Source: Azospirillum brasilense (lineage in GTDB: Bacteria; Pseudomonadota; Alphaproteobacteria; Azospirillales; Azospirillaceae). From it: a DNA stretch of 64,000 bases. The translations under genes and the position numbers were made by a program. This document shows, piece after piece, positions 1 to 8,473 of the stretch (position 1 is its first letter; every line of letters begins with the position of its first letter). The stretch covers positions 372,001 through 436,000 of the forward strand of contig NZ_CP059451.1 in NCBI RefSeq assembly GCF_022023855.1. The letters are read 5' to 3'. The notes below the pieces were generated by a model, which made no database searches, was not told the origin of the DNA, and was given only the letters and a program-made list of their open reading frames with translations.

Positions 1-96
1 GCCTATGGCCACTCCCGCGCCCGTGAATGGGTCCTCGGCGGAGCGACGCGCTCGATCCTCGACCGCATGACCGTCCCGGTGCTGATGTCCCACTGA
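1..96 (+). CDS. Universal stress protein, C-terminal end (partial)
   Basis: The window opens inside a reading frame that ends at 96. The visible residues AYGHSRAREWVLGG and VPVLMSH match the C-terminal G-2x-G-9x-G(S/T) nucleotide-binding region and final strand of UspA-fold proteins. The neighbouring gene ends with the same pattern (AYGHARVFEQALGG, then PVLMVH), so two Usp genes stand in tandem. Its N-terminus lies outside the window. Confidence 0.8.
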   Translation, partial: AYGHSRAREWVLGGATRSILDRMTVPVLMSH

Positions 97-143
97 CGCT
101 TCGGCGCCGGACATACCGATGCGGGCAAGACCGGGAGGTCATC

Positions 144-968
144 ATGGACATCAAGACGATCCTCGTGCCGTTCGCCCGGGATCTCCACACGAGCGCCGGC
201 CTTTCGACGGCCATCGCGGTGGCGCGCCTGATGGGTGCGCGCCTCATCGGCCTCCATTGCCCGGCCGAGACCGCCCTGCCCTGGTACGTCGCGGCACCGG
301 TGGCCATCCCACCGGTGCCCGATCCACCGGTGCCCGGCCGGCCGTCGGCCGAAGCGGAACAGAGCTTCATCGCCCGGTGCAGCGCCGCCTGCCTGAAATG
401 CGACTGGATCGCCGATCACGGCTTCCTGCCCGAGCGGCTGGCCTTCCACAGCCGTTACGCCGATCTGATCGTTGCCGGCCGCGGTGATGGAGACGCGCAA
501 GGCAAGGGTGGACTGTCGCCGCGCGCGCTCGGCCAACTGGTGCTGAGCGCCAGCGCACCGCTGCTGATCGTCCCGTCGGGAGCGGAGGAAACGTTCCGGC
601 CGCAACGCGTGCTTGTCGCGTGGAACGAGCGCCGCGAGGCCGGCCGCGCCTTGCACGGCGCGCTGCCCTTCCTGCGCCGCGCCAAGGAAACCATCCTGCT
701 CTCCGTGCACCCGCCGGGGTACGACGACGCGCCCGACCGCCGCGCCCTGGCCTATCTGGAGGCGCACCGCATCCACGCGGACGCGCGGATCAATTTCGCC
801 GCCGAGTTCGAAGCGCCGGGAGCGATTCTCGCCCAGGCCCGCGCGATGGAGGCGGATCTCCTCGTCATGGGGGCTTACGGCCACGCCCGCGTGTTCGAAC
901 AAGCATTGGGAGGCGCCACGCACCATGTGCTGGAAGCCGCCGATCGGCCGGTGCTGATGGTGCATTGA
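144..968 (+). CDS. Universal stress protein (tandem-domain UspA family)
   Basis: This 274-aa protein starts at the ATG at 144, preceded by GGGAGGTC; an in-frame start at 27 would overlap the previous gene. At about twice the single Usp domain length it holds two domains. The first begins MDIKTILVPFARD and the second begins near residue 151 with RVLVAWNERREAGRAL. Only the second keeps a clear nucleotide-binding loop (MGAYGHARVFEQALGG). Usp proteins are cytoplasmic and are usually induced by starvation, stationary phase or low oxygen. The next gene begins 3 bp downstream, so they are probably cotranscribed. Confidence 0.88.
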   Translation: MDIKTILVPFARDLHTSAGLSTAIAVARLMGARLIGLHCPAETALPWYVAAPVAIPPVPDPPVPGRPSAEAEQSFIARCSAACLKCDWIADHGFLPERLAFHSRYADLIVAGRGDGDAQGKGGLSPRALGQLVLSASAPLLIVPSGAEETFRPQRVLVAWNERREAGRALHGALPFLRRAKETILLSVHPPGYDDAPDRRALAYLEAHRIHADARINFAAEFEAPGAILAQARAMEADLLVMGAYGHARVFEQALGGATHHVLEAADRPVLMVH

Positions 969-971
969 GCC

Positions 972-2051
972 GTGGCGAACCCGCACACCATCGCCGCTCC
1001 ACAGGAAACGAGGGAAGCCCGCGTCCCGCTGGAGGCGAAGATCGCCTTTCTGCGCAAGCCCGACGCCTATCCGGATCGTCCAAGCCGGGTTGAGACCATC
1101 GAAACACACCTGTCGTGGGTTTTCCTGACCGAGCGGCACGCCTACAAGCTGAAGAAGCCGGCGCGTCTGCCCCATGTGGATTTCACGTCCCTCACCGCCC
1201 GGCGAAGCAACTGCTTGACCGAGATGCGGCTGAACCGCCGCTTGGCGCCCGATGTCTATCTCGGCGTGGTCGGCCTGCTCGCCCATCCGGACGGCTCGTT
1301 CCGTCTCGGAGGACGCCCCGGCCCGCGGGACTTGGATGCGCGGGATTTGGTGGCCGACTGGCTGGTGTGGATGGTGCGCCTGCCGCAGGAGCGGCGGTTG
1401 GACGAGCGCATCCGGGCCGGCGCCCTGACACCGGCCGACATCGAGCGGCTCGGCCTCGTCCTGACGGAGTTCTACGGCGGCGGCTTGGCGGAACCGATAT
1501 CGCCAGCCGACTATCAGCGGCGTTTCGAGGCGGACATCAGCCGCAATCTCGACGTGACGGTTTCCCGGGTGACCGGGCCGCTGGCCGAACGAGCCCGCGC
1601 CGCCGCCGCCGCGCAGGTCGCGTTTCTGTCGGAACACGGCCGACTGCTTCGGGTGCGGGCGGCAGAGGGGCGGATCGTCGAGGGGCACGGCGACCTGCGG
1701 CCCGAGCATGTCTTCCTCGATGGCATGCCCCGGATCATCGACTGCTTGGAGTTCAGCCGCGACCTGCGGTTGCTCGACCCGGTGGACGAACTGGCTTATC
1801 TGGCGCTCGAATGCGAGCGGCATGGCGCCCGACGGGTCGGCGACGCCATTCTCGACTTGTACCGCGGCTGGAGCGGCGACGCCGCCGATCGGCGGCTGAT
1901 CGCCTTCTACCGCAGTTTCCGCGCCAGCCTGCGGGCGCGCCTCGCCGCCGGGCGGCTGGACGAGGCGGCGGGAGGGCGGCGCGGCGACTGGCTCGCCCGC
2001 ATTGACGCCTATCTGCGCCTGGCCACCGCGCGCCCCATCGGTCAAGGATAG
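972..2051 (+). CDS. COG2187-type aminoglycoside-phosphotransferase-fold protein
   Basis: The 359-aa protein starts with GTG at 972, 3 bp after the Usp gene. It has the features of COG2187 proteins: an N-terminal segment HLSWVFLTERHAYKLKKP with the nucleotide-contacting lysines, and a kinase-like catalytic segment EGHGDLRPEHVFL followed by RIIDCLEFS, equivalent to the HGDLHxxN and DxE motifs of aminoglycoside phosphotransferases. The natural substrate of this family is not established; annotations range from gluconate kinase to APH. Members often sit beside Usp and Hsp20 genes in low-oxygen loci, as here. A kinase fold is well supported, the substrate is unknown. Confidence 0.8.
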   Translation: MANPHTIAAPQETREARVPLEAKIAFLRKPDAYPDRPSRVETIETHLSWVFLTERHAYKLKKPARLPHVDFTSLTARRSNCLTEMRLNRRLAPDVYLGVVGLLAHPDGSFRLGGRPGPRDLDARDLVADWLVWMVRLPQERRLDERIRAGALTPADIERLGLVLTEFYGGGLAEPISPADYQRRFEADISRNLDVTVSRVTGPLAERARAAAAAQVAFLSEHGRLLRVRAAEGRIVEGHGDLRPEHVFLDGMPRIIDCLEFSRDLRLLDPVDELAYLALECERHGARRVGDAILDLYRGWSGDAADRRLIAFYRSFRASLRARLAAGRLDEAAGGRRGDWLARIDAYLRLATARPIGQG

Positions 2052-2063
2052 GAGCTTCCGACA

Positions 2064-2612
2064 ATGGAGCGTAGATCTCTATGGTGCACGCTGGCGCTGT
2101 TGATCGCCATGACCGTGTTTGCTCCGGAACTGGCCTACGGCAAGGACCGGGTGGTGGGCTGGCGACTGGAACGCGATGGTGCGGGCTATTGCCTGCTCCT
2201 TTCGGAATACCGGATCGGCGGGCACCCGGAGATCGATGCCGCCATCGCAATGTCGGTCACCGGTGATTTCAGGACATTCCGGCTGCATATCTTCCGCGCG
2301 GACTTCGACCTGTCCATCGGCGCCGTCTATGACGTCGTCGTCAGCATCGACCGGCGCTGGACCGGGCAAGGCATCGTCGAGGTTCCGGTGCCGGACATCT
2401 TCAACCTGGGCCTGCCGTTGACGCGCGACCTGCTCGATGCCCTGATGCGCGGATCGAGCCTGTCCGTCCACGGACGGCGCAGCACGGTGTCCATCCTGCT
2501 GAGCGGGACGAGCAAGGCCATTCCAGCCTTGCTCGACTGCGTGGCTGGACGGCCGGGCCGGCCGGGCATCAACCCCTTCGAAGCGGAGACGGGTGCGGGC
2601 GACATGATGTGA
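2064..2612 (+). CDS. Exported protein of unknown function
   Basis: A 182-aa protein starting at ATG 2064, 12 bp after the preceding gene. Residues 1-26 form a signal peptide: a basic n-region (MERRS), a hydrophobic core (LALLIAMTVFAPELA) and a small-residue cleavage region before KDRVVGW. The mature part has beta-rich alternating patterns and two cysteines, but I recognise no family motif. By position it is the third gene of the Usp transcription unit and is probably periplasmic. Function unknown. Confidence 0.65.
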   Translation: MERRSLWCTLALLIAMTVFAPELAYGKDRVVGWRLERDGAGYCLLLSEYRIGGHPEIDAAIAMSVTGDFRTFRLHIFRADFDLSIGAVYDVVVSIDRRWTGQGIVEVPVPDIFNLGLPLTRDLLDALMRGSSLSVHGRRSTVSILLSGTSKAIPALLDCVAGRPGRPGINPFEAETGAGDMM

Positions 2613-2673
2613 CGGCCGCCGAAACGCACCCGCATCGGGTTTCTGACGGTTCCCATCAACGCAGGGGCACGCC

Positions 2674-4401
2674 ATGGACAGCACGACGGAACCGCCGGCA
2701 AACGGACGTCAGCCCTGGGAAGCGTCCTATCCGGCCGGGCTCGACTGGCGCACCCCCATCCCCGAACAGCCGCTGCACCGGCTGGTGGAGGAGGCCTGCG
2801 CCGTCTTTCCGAGCACCGTCTGCCTCGACTTCTATGGAAAGCGGATCACCTACCGGCAGACCAGCGGCCTGATCGATCGCGCCGCGCGCGGGCTTCAGGA
2901 GCTGGGCGTCGGAAAGGGAGGCAAGGTGGCTCTTCTGCTGCCGAACTGCCCCTATTCAGTGATCACGTTCCACGCCATCCTGAAGGCCGGCGGCGTTGTC
3001 GTGAACCTCAACCCGCTCGCCTCCATCGCCCAGTTGGCCGATCAGATCGGGCATTCCGAAACCGAGGTCCTGATCACGCTGGACCTCGTCCCGTTCCGCG
3101 CCAAGCTCGACGCGCTGGGGTGGCCGGGCCGGCTTCGAACGGTCGTCGTGGCGCGCATGGCCGACGCCCTGCCATTTCCGAGAAACTGGGCCTATCGGCT
3201 GTTCAAACGCCGGGACGTGGCCCACATCCCCCGGGACGACCGGCATGTGTGTTTCCGCCGTTTGCTCGCCGACCGTGGCGCGCCTCGCCCGGTGGTGGTG
3301 CAGCCGCGCACCGACCCCGCGGTGCTGCAATACACCGGCGGCACCACCGGCGTTCCCAAGGGCACCGTCCTGACCCATGCGGGCCTGTACGCCAACGCGA
3401 TCCAGTGCCGCCGTTGGTTCACCGGCGCCGAACCGGGCCGTGAACGGGTGCTGGCGGTGTTGCCCTTCTTCCACGTGTTCGGCATGACCGGCGTGATGAA
3501 TTTCGCCCTGGCGTTGGGGGCGGAGCTGATCTTGCTGCCGCGGGTGGACGTGCGCGAGATCCTGGAGACCATCCAGCGCAAACGCCCGACCATTTTCAGC
3601 GGCGTGCCGCGCCTGTTCCAGGCCATTGCCGCCTTTCCCCACCTGAACCGCTATGATCTGTCGTCGCTGCGCCTGTGCGTGTCGGGAGGCGACAGCCTGC
3701 CGCCGCTTCTGCTGGAGCGCTTCCAGCAGCTCACCGGGGCCTATCTGGCCGAAGGCTACGGCCTGACCGAAGCCTCTCCAGTGGTGACCTGCAACCCGTT
3801 CAGCGGCTTGAACAAGCCGGGCTCGGCGGGGCTGCCGCTGCCGGGCACCCTGGTCGAGATCGTCTCGCTGGACGACCGCCGCACGCTCCTGTGCCAAGGC
3901 CGCATCGGCGAGGTGTGCGTGAGCGGACCGCAGTTGATGGCCGGCTATTGGCAGGACGCCCCGGCGACGGCGCAGGCAATGGACGGCGGCCATCTGCACA
4001 CCGGGGACATCGGCTTTCTCGACGGCGACGGCTACCTGCACATCGTGGACCGTCTGAAGGACCTGATCGTCACCGGTGGGCAGCACGTCTACCCGCGCAC
4101 CGTCGAAGCGGTCATCAAGCAGCACCCGCAGATCGCCGACGCCGCGGCGGTGGGCGAGCCCGACCCGGTGCGCGGGCAGGCGATCCGGGCCTTCGTCGTG
4201 CCGCAACCCGGGTCCACGCTGTCGGAAGCGGAGTTGCGCGCCTTCCTCGCCCCTCGCCTGTCACGCTTCGAACAGCCGCAGCGGATCGAGTTCCGCACGG
4301 CCTTGCCGACCTCGATGATCGGCAAGATTCTGAAACGCGAACTCATCCCCGAACGGCCAGGGGGCGACGACCGGGAGGTCAATCGGCCAGCAGATCGCTG
4401 A
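2674..4401 (+). CDS. Fatty-acid/acyl-CoA ligase (AMP-binding superfamily)
   Basis: A 575-aa ANL-superfamily enzyme that would activate a carboxylic acid to acyl-AMP and then acyl-CoA. The P-loop signature YTGGTTGVPKGTVLTH lies near residue 220. YGLTEASPVVTCNP (A5 motif) follows near 365, HTGDIGFLDGDGYLHIVDR (A7/A8) near 440, and the C-terminal catalytic lysine region TSMIGKILKREL near 550. Length and motif order match long-chain acyl-CoA synthetases (FadD-like). Chain-length preference cannot be read from sequence. Its 3' end overlaps the convergent prs gene by 23 bp. The adjacent stress genes suggest storage-lipid or fatty-acid use in stationary or microaerobic phase (inference). Confidence 0.88.
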   Translation: MDSTTEPPANGRQPWEASYPAGLDWRTPIPEQPLHRLVEEACAVFPSTVCLDFYGKRITYRQTSGLIDRAARGLQELGVGKGGKVALLLPNCPYSVITFHAILKAGGVVVNLNPLASIAQLADQIGHSETEVLITLDLVPFRAKLDALGWPGRLRTVVVARMADALPFPRNWAYRLFKRRDVAHIPRDDRHVCFRRLLADRGAPRPVVVQPRTDPAVLQYTGGTTGVPKGTVLTHAGLYANAIQCRRWFTGAEPGRERVLAVLPFFHVFGMTGVMNFALALGAELILLPRVDVREILETIQRKRPTIFSGVPRLFQAIAAFPHLNRYDLSSLRLCVSGGDSLPPLLLERFQQLTGAYLAEGYGLTEASPVVTCNPFSGLNKPGSAGLPLPGTLVEIVSLDDRRTLLCQGRIGEVCVSGPQLMAGYWQDAPATAQAMDGGHLHTGDIGFLDGDGYLHIVDRLKDLIVTGGQHVYPRTVEAVIKQHPQIADAAAVGEPDPVRGQAIRAFVVPQPGSTLSEAELRAFLAPRLSRFEQPQRIEFRTALPTSMIGKILKRELIPERPGGDDREVNRPADR

Positions 4402-5365
4402 CCGACCCGCCACCGTGAATGCGGGCAATGGCCTCCGCAAGCAGCGGGGCCGTGGGCAGCACCGTCACGCGGCGGGACACCAGCTTCTCCGGCAGGCGGA
4501 ACGGCGGCAGCGTGTCGGTGACGACGACATGGTCGAACAGCGGCGACGCGACGACCGTCGGGGCGCCGCCGACGAACAGCCCGTGCGTGGCGAGGGCGAA
4601 GACCGGGCCACCGCCCGCGGCGCGGCAGGCCGAGGCGGCGCGCATCATCGTGGTGCCGGTGCTGATCAGGTCGTCGAGGATCGCCACCGTCCTCCCCTGG
4701 ACGTCGCCGACCAGCGTCCCGCCCCGCACCACGCCGCCGCTGCGCGTCTTTTCCATGAAGGCGAGCCCGACGTCGCGACACAAGGCGTGTTCCAGGGACT
4801 CCCGGAGCCGTTCGGCCCGCTTCACCCCGCCGACGTCCGGGGACACCACGGACAGGCCGCCCTGACCGGCCAGCGGCGCCAGATGCGCCGCGAACAGCTT
4901 GCGCGCCTCCAGATGCTCCGTGCGGCATCGGAAGGCGTTCTCGAACGCCGCCTCGTTGTGGACATCGACCGCGACGACCCGGTCCACGCCGACCGCTTCC
5001 ATCATGCCGGCCAGATAGCGTAGGGTCACGGGATCGCGCGGCTTGGTCCGCCGGTCCTTGCGCGCGTAGGCCAGATAGGGCGTGACGACGGTCACGCTCG
5101 CGGCGGACGCGTCCTTCACCGCGCCGACGAAGAACAGCAGCCGGCACAGCTTGTCGTGCACGCTGCGCTCCGCATCGCCTTGCAGGGACTGCACCACGTA
5201 GACGTCCCTGTTGCGCGCCCCCACCAGCGGGCGGACCTTGAGTTCCCCGTCCTCGAAGCCCCGCTCCTCGTGAAGGCTCACCGGCATCTTCAGATGCTGG
5301 GCGATCCGCGCCCCATGGCCCCAGTCCGGGTCCAGATCGAAGAGCAGGATGCCATCGTTTCCCAT
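4379..5365 (-). CDS. prs: Ribose-phosphate pyrophosphokinase (PRPP synthetase)
   Basis: A 328-aa protein that makes PRPP from ribose 5-phosphate and ATP. I place the start at ATG 5365 because GGAGGAGGCTCCC stands directly upstream; the frame is open farther 5' but without a comparable site. Visible motifs are the flexible-loop segment AYARKDRRTKPRDPVTLRY, the metal-binding region VAVDVHNEAAFENAF and the PRPP-binding signature VAILDDLISTGTTMM. It is probably a second, specialised copy, since housekeeping prs normally lies beside unrelated genes. Here it stands in a unit with pncB, so PRPP supply and NAD salvage appear coupled. Confidence 0.9.
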   Translation of the reverse strand: MGNDGILLFDLDPDWGHGARIAQHLKMPVSLHEERGFEDGELKVRPLVGARNRDVYVVQSLQGDAERSVHDKLCRLLFFVGAVKDASAASVTVVTPYLAYARKDRRTKPRDPVTLRYLAGMMEAVGVDRVVAVDVHNEAAFENAFRCRTEHLEARKLFAAHLAPLAGQGGLSVVSPDVGGVKRAERLRESLEHALCRDVGLAFMEKTRSGGVVRGGTLVGDVQGRTVAILDDLISTGTTMMRAASACRAAGGGPVFALATHGLFVGGAPTVVASPLFDHVVVTDTLPPFRLPEKLVSRRVTVLPTAPLLAEAIARIHGGGSVSDLLAD

Positions 5366-5391
5366 GGGAGCCTCCTCCGGGCGGGCACGGC

Positions 5392-5625
5392 TCATGGCCG
5401 GTCGGCGGGGCGCGCCGCAACCCGTCTCAGGCTGCCGTCCACACGTCTGGCGTACACGTCCACATGGTGGCCGAGATTGCACACCCGCTCTGCATCTCCG
5501 AGCGCCGCCTTGAGAGCATCACGCCGGGACGGAAAGAAGCCGGCGCAGTCACCGCCCTGCATGCGCACGGTCCACGCCTTTTGCTGCCGTTCCACGATGT
5601 ATTCCAAATGCAGATAGGAATCCAT
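5392..5625 (-). CDS. Small conserved-type protein of unknown function
   Basis: A 77-aa protein beginning MDSYLHLEYIVERQQKAW. Starts at ATG 5637 or at a GTG at 5676 are possible. The GTG would overlap the pncB stop codon (GTGA), which suggests translational coupling. The sequence is a compact alpha/beta pattern (WTVRMQGGDCAGFFPSRRDA, then HVDVYARRVDGSLRR) reminiscent of DUF2188-like small proteins, without a diagnostic motif. It lies between prs and pncB on the same strand, so it belongs to the PRPP/NAD unit. Function unknown. Confidence 0.55.
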   Translation of the reverse strand: MDSYLHLEYIVERQQKAWTVRMQGGDCAGFFPSRRDALKAALGDAERVCNLGHHVDVYARRVDGSLRRVAARPADRP

Positions 5626-5672
5626 GACACCACCCATCCGTTCCGCCCCGACCGTCCGGTCGAGGCTCTGCT

Positions 5673-7034
5673 TCACACGGTGTCGACCCGCCGGTCCGCC
5701 TCCCGGGCAAGGCGTTCCAGAATCGGAGCGATCTCCACCAGGAGAGGAGGCCCGGAGGTCCGATGCGACAGGGCTTCCGGAAGGGATGCCAGCTCCGCCG
5801 CCGCATGGGCCCGGATCGCCGGAAGGTCCGGCAGCGGCGCCACCCGCCGGCCGCCGCGCATCACCGGCACCAGCAGGGGCCGCCCCTCTTCGTCACTGTC
5901 CAGGGTCGAAAGCCGGTCGGCCTCGATCCGGCCCTCCGCCCCATAGCGCCGGAAGACCTGCTTGCGTCCGGGCCACGTTGCCTTGCCGGCGGACCGCTTG
6001 CGCCGCGGCAGGCCGGCGTACTCCACCAATTTGTAAGCGCAATCCAGCGCCGGCGCGTCGCTGGAGGTCCCCAGACTGGTGCCGACGCCGAAGCTGTCGA
6101 TGGGCGCCCCGCCGTCCAGGAGGTCGGCGATCTCCGCCTCATCCAGACCGCCGCTGGCGATGATGCGCGTCCCGGCAAGGCCGCCCTCGTCCAGGATGCC
6201 CCGCACCTTGCGGGAGAGCGCGGCCAGATCACCGCTGTCGAGCCGCACGCCGTCGATCCGGATGCCCTCGCCGGCCAGATCGCGGGCCAGCGCGACCACG
6301 GTCCTGGCCGCCGCTTCGGTGTCGTGGGTGTCCAGGAGCAGCACGAGCTGTCGCGGGCGGGAGCGCGCGAAGTTGGCGAAGGCCTCCCTCTCGATGGCAT
6401 GGGCCTGGATGAAGGAATGGGCCATGGTGCCGACGGCGGGGATGCCGAAGCGCATGGCGGCCAGCGCCGTCGCGGTTCCGGCGAACCCCGCCAGATAGCT
6501 CGCCCGCGCGGCCAGCAGTGCCGCCTCCGCCCCATGTGCGCGGCGCAGTCCGAAATCGATGAGCGGGCGGTGCCGCGCCGCCAGCACCAGCCGCGCCGCC
6601 TTCGAGGCGATGACGGTCTCCAGATGGATCAGATTGATGAGGCGGCTTTCGACGAGCTGCGCCTGCGGCAAGGGTGCCGTCACCCGCAGGATCGGCTCGT
6701 GGGCGAAGAAGACCGTCCCTTCGGGCAGCGCCTCCACATCGCCGTTGAAACGAAAGTTCGCCAGCGCCTCGACGGCCGCACCGGAGAACCGGCCCTCGCC
6801 GTGAAGCCAAGCGATCTCGTCGGCGCTCAACCGGGCGCTTTCCAGGAAAGCCACCGTCTGTTCGAGGCCGGCAGCCATCAGGAAGTTCCGCCCCGGCGGC
6901 AGCTTGCGCACGAACAGCTCGAACGACGCCACGTCGGTCAGGCCGTGCTCGACATAGGCCTGGACCATGGCGAGCTGGTAATAGTCCGTCAGCAGAAGGC
7001 TGTTGCCATCCCCGTGTCCGTCCGACTCCGGCAT
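5673..7034 (-). CDS. pncB: Nicotinate phosphoribosyltransferase
   Basis: A 453-aa enzyme that joins nicotinate to PRPP for NAD salvage through the Preiss-Handler pathway. The N-terminal LLTDYYQLAMVQAY, the segment IDFGLRRAHGAEAA and the phosphate-binding GVRLDSGDLAALSRKVR followed by IIASGGLDEAEI are typical of the family. Length is normal. The start at 7034 has GGGACGG upstream. Its product needs PRPP made by the prs gene two genes downstream on the same strand. NAD salvage genes occur in some proteobacterial low-oxygen regulons, which fits the neighbours. Confidence 0.93.
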   Translation of the reverse strand: MPESDGHGDGNSLLLTDYYQLAMVQAYVEHGLTDVASFELFVRKLPPGRNFLMAAGLEQTVAFLESARLSADEIAWLHGEGRFSGAAVEALANFRFNGDVEALPEGTVFFAHEPILRVTAPLPQAQLVESRLINLIHLETVIASKAARLVLAARHRPLIDFGLRRAHGAEAALLAARASYLAGFAGTATALAAMRFGIPAVGTMAHSFIQAHAIEREAFANFARSRPRQLVLLLDTHDTEAAARTVVALARDLAGEGIRIDGVRLDSGDLAALSRKVRGILDEGGLAGTRIIASGGLDEAEIADLLDGGAPIDSFGVGTSLGTSSDAPALDCAYKLVEYAGLPRRKRSAGKATWPGRKQVFRRYGAEGRIEADRLSTLDSDEEGRPLLVPVMRGGRRVAPLPDLPAIRAHAAAELASLPEALSHRTSGPPLLVEIAPILERLAREADRRVDTV

Positions 7035-7084
7035 GGCCGTCCCTTTCCCACGCCCTCAGGCGCGAATGCCCGACAGGTCCCGGT

Positions 7085-7603
7085 TCAGTCGCGCCTCCAG
7101 GCGACGCGGACATAGTAGGCGTCCTTGTCGTAGTGGAAGTCGAGGTCGCCGGCATAGGCGTGGTGCAGGGCCTCGCCGATGCGGCGGGGCAGATGCACGT
7201 CGGTGGTCGTCACCACCACGTCACCATCGCGATGTTCGATGCCGATGATGCGGTGCAGGGGATGCTCGTCCTTTTCCAGGCGCTCCTGGTGATGGACGGC
7301 GGCCAGGATCTCGTCGCGATGCGAGCCGAGGAAGCCCCCGGACAGGGTCACGGTGCCGGCAGGGTAGAGGTCGTTGGCGCGGTGGCAGGCCTGACACACT
7401 TCCTTCACGGCATCGACGGCGGGCAGCCCCCAACTCCACCGCCCGTGGTGGTAAACGGCGCCGCATTGCGGGCAGACCATCGGATCGGACAGCTTGGCCG
7501 CCCGTTTGTACGGGTCGTGGACATGCTCCTGGATCAGACGGTCGCGGCGGGCCGGCTGCGGACGCTGATCGTGGGGACGCGGTTCGTGGATGTGTTCGCC
7601 CAT
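7085..7603 (-). CDS. BCAM0308-type zinc-ribbon protein
   Basis: A 172-aa protein with a histidine-rich N-terminus (MGEHIHEPRPHDQRP) and a CPxCG...CxxC zinc ribbon (VCPQCGAVYHHGRW, then VCQACHRANDLYPAG). The C-terminal alpha/beta part ends HYDKDAYYVRVAW. The layout matches the family named after BCAM0308 of the B. cenocepacia lxa locus, distantly related to the NMD3 zinc-ribbon domain. Biochemical function is unknown. The zinc ribbon suggests RNA or ribosome contact (inference). It stands 50 bp upstream of pncB and 78 bp downstream of hsp20 on the same strand. Confidence 0.75.
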   Translation of the reverse strand: MGEHIHEPRPHDQRPQPARRDRLIQEHVHDPYKRAAKLSDPMVCPQCGAVYHHGRWSWGLPAVDAVKEVCQACHRANDLYPAGTVTLSGGFLGSHRDEILAAVHHQERLEKDEHPLHRIIGIEHRDGDVVVTTTDVHLPRRIGEALHHAYAGDLDFHYDKDAYYVRVAWRRD

Positions 7604-7681
7604 GGGGAACCTACCGGTGAAGGAAAGGGAGTGCCGGTTCTGCCCGGCACTCGATGACTCCGTGGCGCGACGCCGTGCCGT

Positions 7682-8254
7682 TCAGGCCTTCGCGATTTCG
7701 ATCTTCCGCTTGGACGGTTGGCCCGGTTCGGTCTTGGGAAGGACGACGGTGAGGACCCCATTCTTCATGCTGGCCGCGATGCGGTCGCGGTCCACATTGG
7801 CGGGTAGGCGGAACGACCGTGCGCACAGGCCGTAGCGTCGCTCCGAGACGTAACGGTTGGCGTCCTTCTCATCCTTTTCCTCGCTCTTCTCGGCCTTGAT
7901 GGACAGGACGTCGTCCTGGACGCTGAGGTCCACGGCTTGCTCGTCCATGCCGGGCATTTCTATGGTCACCCGATATTCATCCGCGCGCTCCTCGACCTCG
8001 GCCGGCGGCGCGAACGCCGCGCTCTCCAACTCCGTGCGCAGCAACGGTTCCAGGTCGAACGGCGAGCGCCGGCTCCAGGGGAAGCGGAACATTGAGGACG
8101 CCTCGTCGAACAACCGGTCGAACTCGTCGCGCAACGCCAGGATCGGGTGCCGGTTGCGGGCGGCGATCTGCTGAGCCGCCGCGCCGGTGGAGGTGGTGTC
8201 CCGCCGGGAGGTCTCTTCCTGTTGGGGCTTTTCCGTCACGTTTGTGTCGGCCAT
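7682..8254 (-). CDS. Small heat-shock protein, Hsp20/alpha-crystallin family
   Basis: A 190-aa ATP-independent holdase chaperone. The ATG at 8254 follows GCAGGAGGCACTCCC, a strong ribosome binding site. Residues 1-70 are a variable N-terminal arm. The alpha-crystallin domain runs from about 78 to 180, with EYRVTIEMPGMDEQAVDLSV, YGLCARSFRLPANVDRDRI and the conserved NGVLTVVLPKTE. It heads a minus-strand series with the zinc-ribbon protein and pncB. The divergent promoter region toward the phosphoribosyltransferase gene carries an FNR-like site. Confidence 0.93.
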   Translation of the reverse strand: MADTNVTEKPQQEETSRRDTTSTGAAAQQIAARNRHPILALRDEFDRLFDEASSMFRFPWSRRSPFDLEPLLRTELESAAFAPPAEVEERADEYRVTIEMPGMDEQAVDLSVQDDVLSIKAEKSEEKDEKDANRYVSERRYGLCARSFRLPANVDRDRIAASMKNGVLTVVLPKTEPGQPSKRKIEIAKA

Positions 8255-8325
8255 GGGAGTGCCTCCTGCTTGTTACGGTGGCGCGTGTGTCGTCTCCTCT
8301 ATCGACCAAAAACGGCCCGGACACG

Positions 8326-8339
8326 TTAACCTGGATCAA
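8326..8339. promoter_or_regulatory. Putative CRP/FNR-family box
   Basis: TTAACCTGGATCAA lies between divergent hsp20 and the phosphoribosyltransferase gene. It fits TTGA-N6-TCAA with one mismatch in the left arm. It is 72 bp upstream of hsp20 and 135 bp upstream of the other gene. A related weaker sequence, TTAACCTGTGTGAA, lies at 8404-8417. Which regulator binds is inference. Confidence 0.4.
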
Positions 8340-8368
8340 GCATGCCCCGGACCGGGTCCAGGCGATGA

Positions 8369-8400
8369 GGAGGTAGCCCCACCTCCTGTTGCCGGAGGTG
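8369..8400 (+). promoter_or_regulatory. Two mutually exclusive hairpins in a leader region
   Basis: Three alternating arms are present: GGAGGT (8369-8374), ACCTCC (8381-8386) and GGAGGT (8394-8399, extending to GGAGGTG). The middle arm can pair with either side, an attenuator-like arrangement 74 bp before the phosphoribosyltransferase start. No U-tract follows. A role in regulation is speculative. Confidence 0.25.
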
Positions 8401-8473
8401 CCCTTAACCTGTGTGAAGAGAGCTTCCCCGAAGGACGCCTAAACACGTTGAACGGTGGCAAGCGGGGGACAGC

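Noticed and set aside
3..2045. Very long open frame antisense to the Usp and kinase-like genes
   Set aside because: High GC keeps the antisense frame open. Its product is low-complexity and unlike any family, while the plus strand carries recognisable domains with ribosome binding sites.
2956..4206. 416-aa antisense frame under the acyl-CoA ligase
   Set aside because: Rich in R, G, A, H and Q with no motif; a shadow of the AMP-binding gene. Similar shadows under ppsA, pncB, the ISL3 transposase and the IS3 copies were dropped for the same reason.
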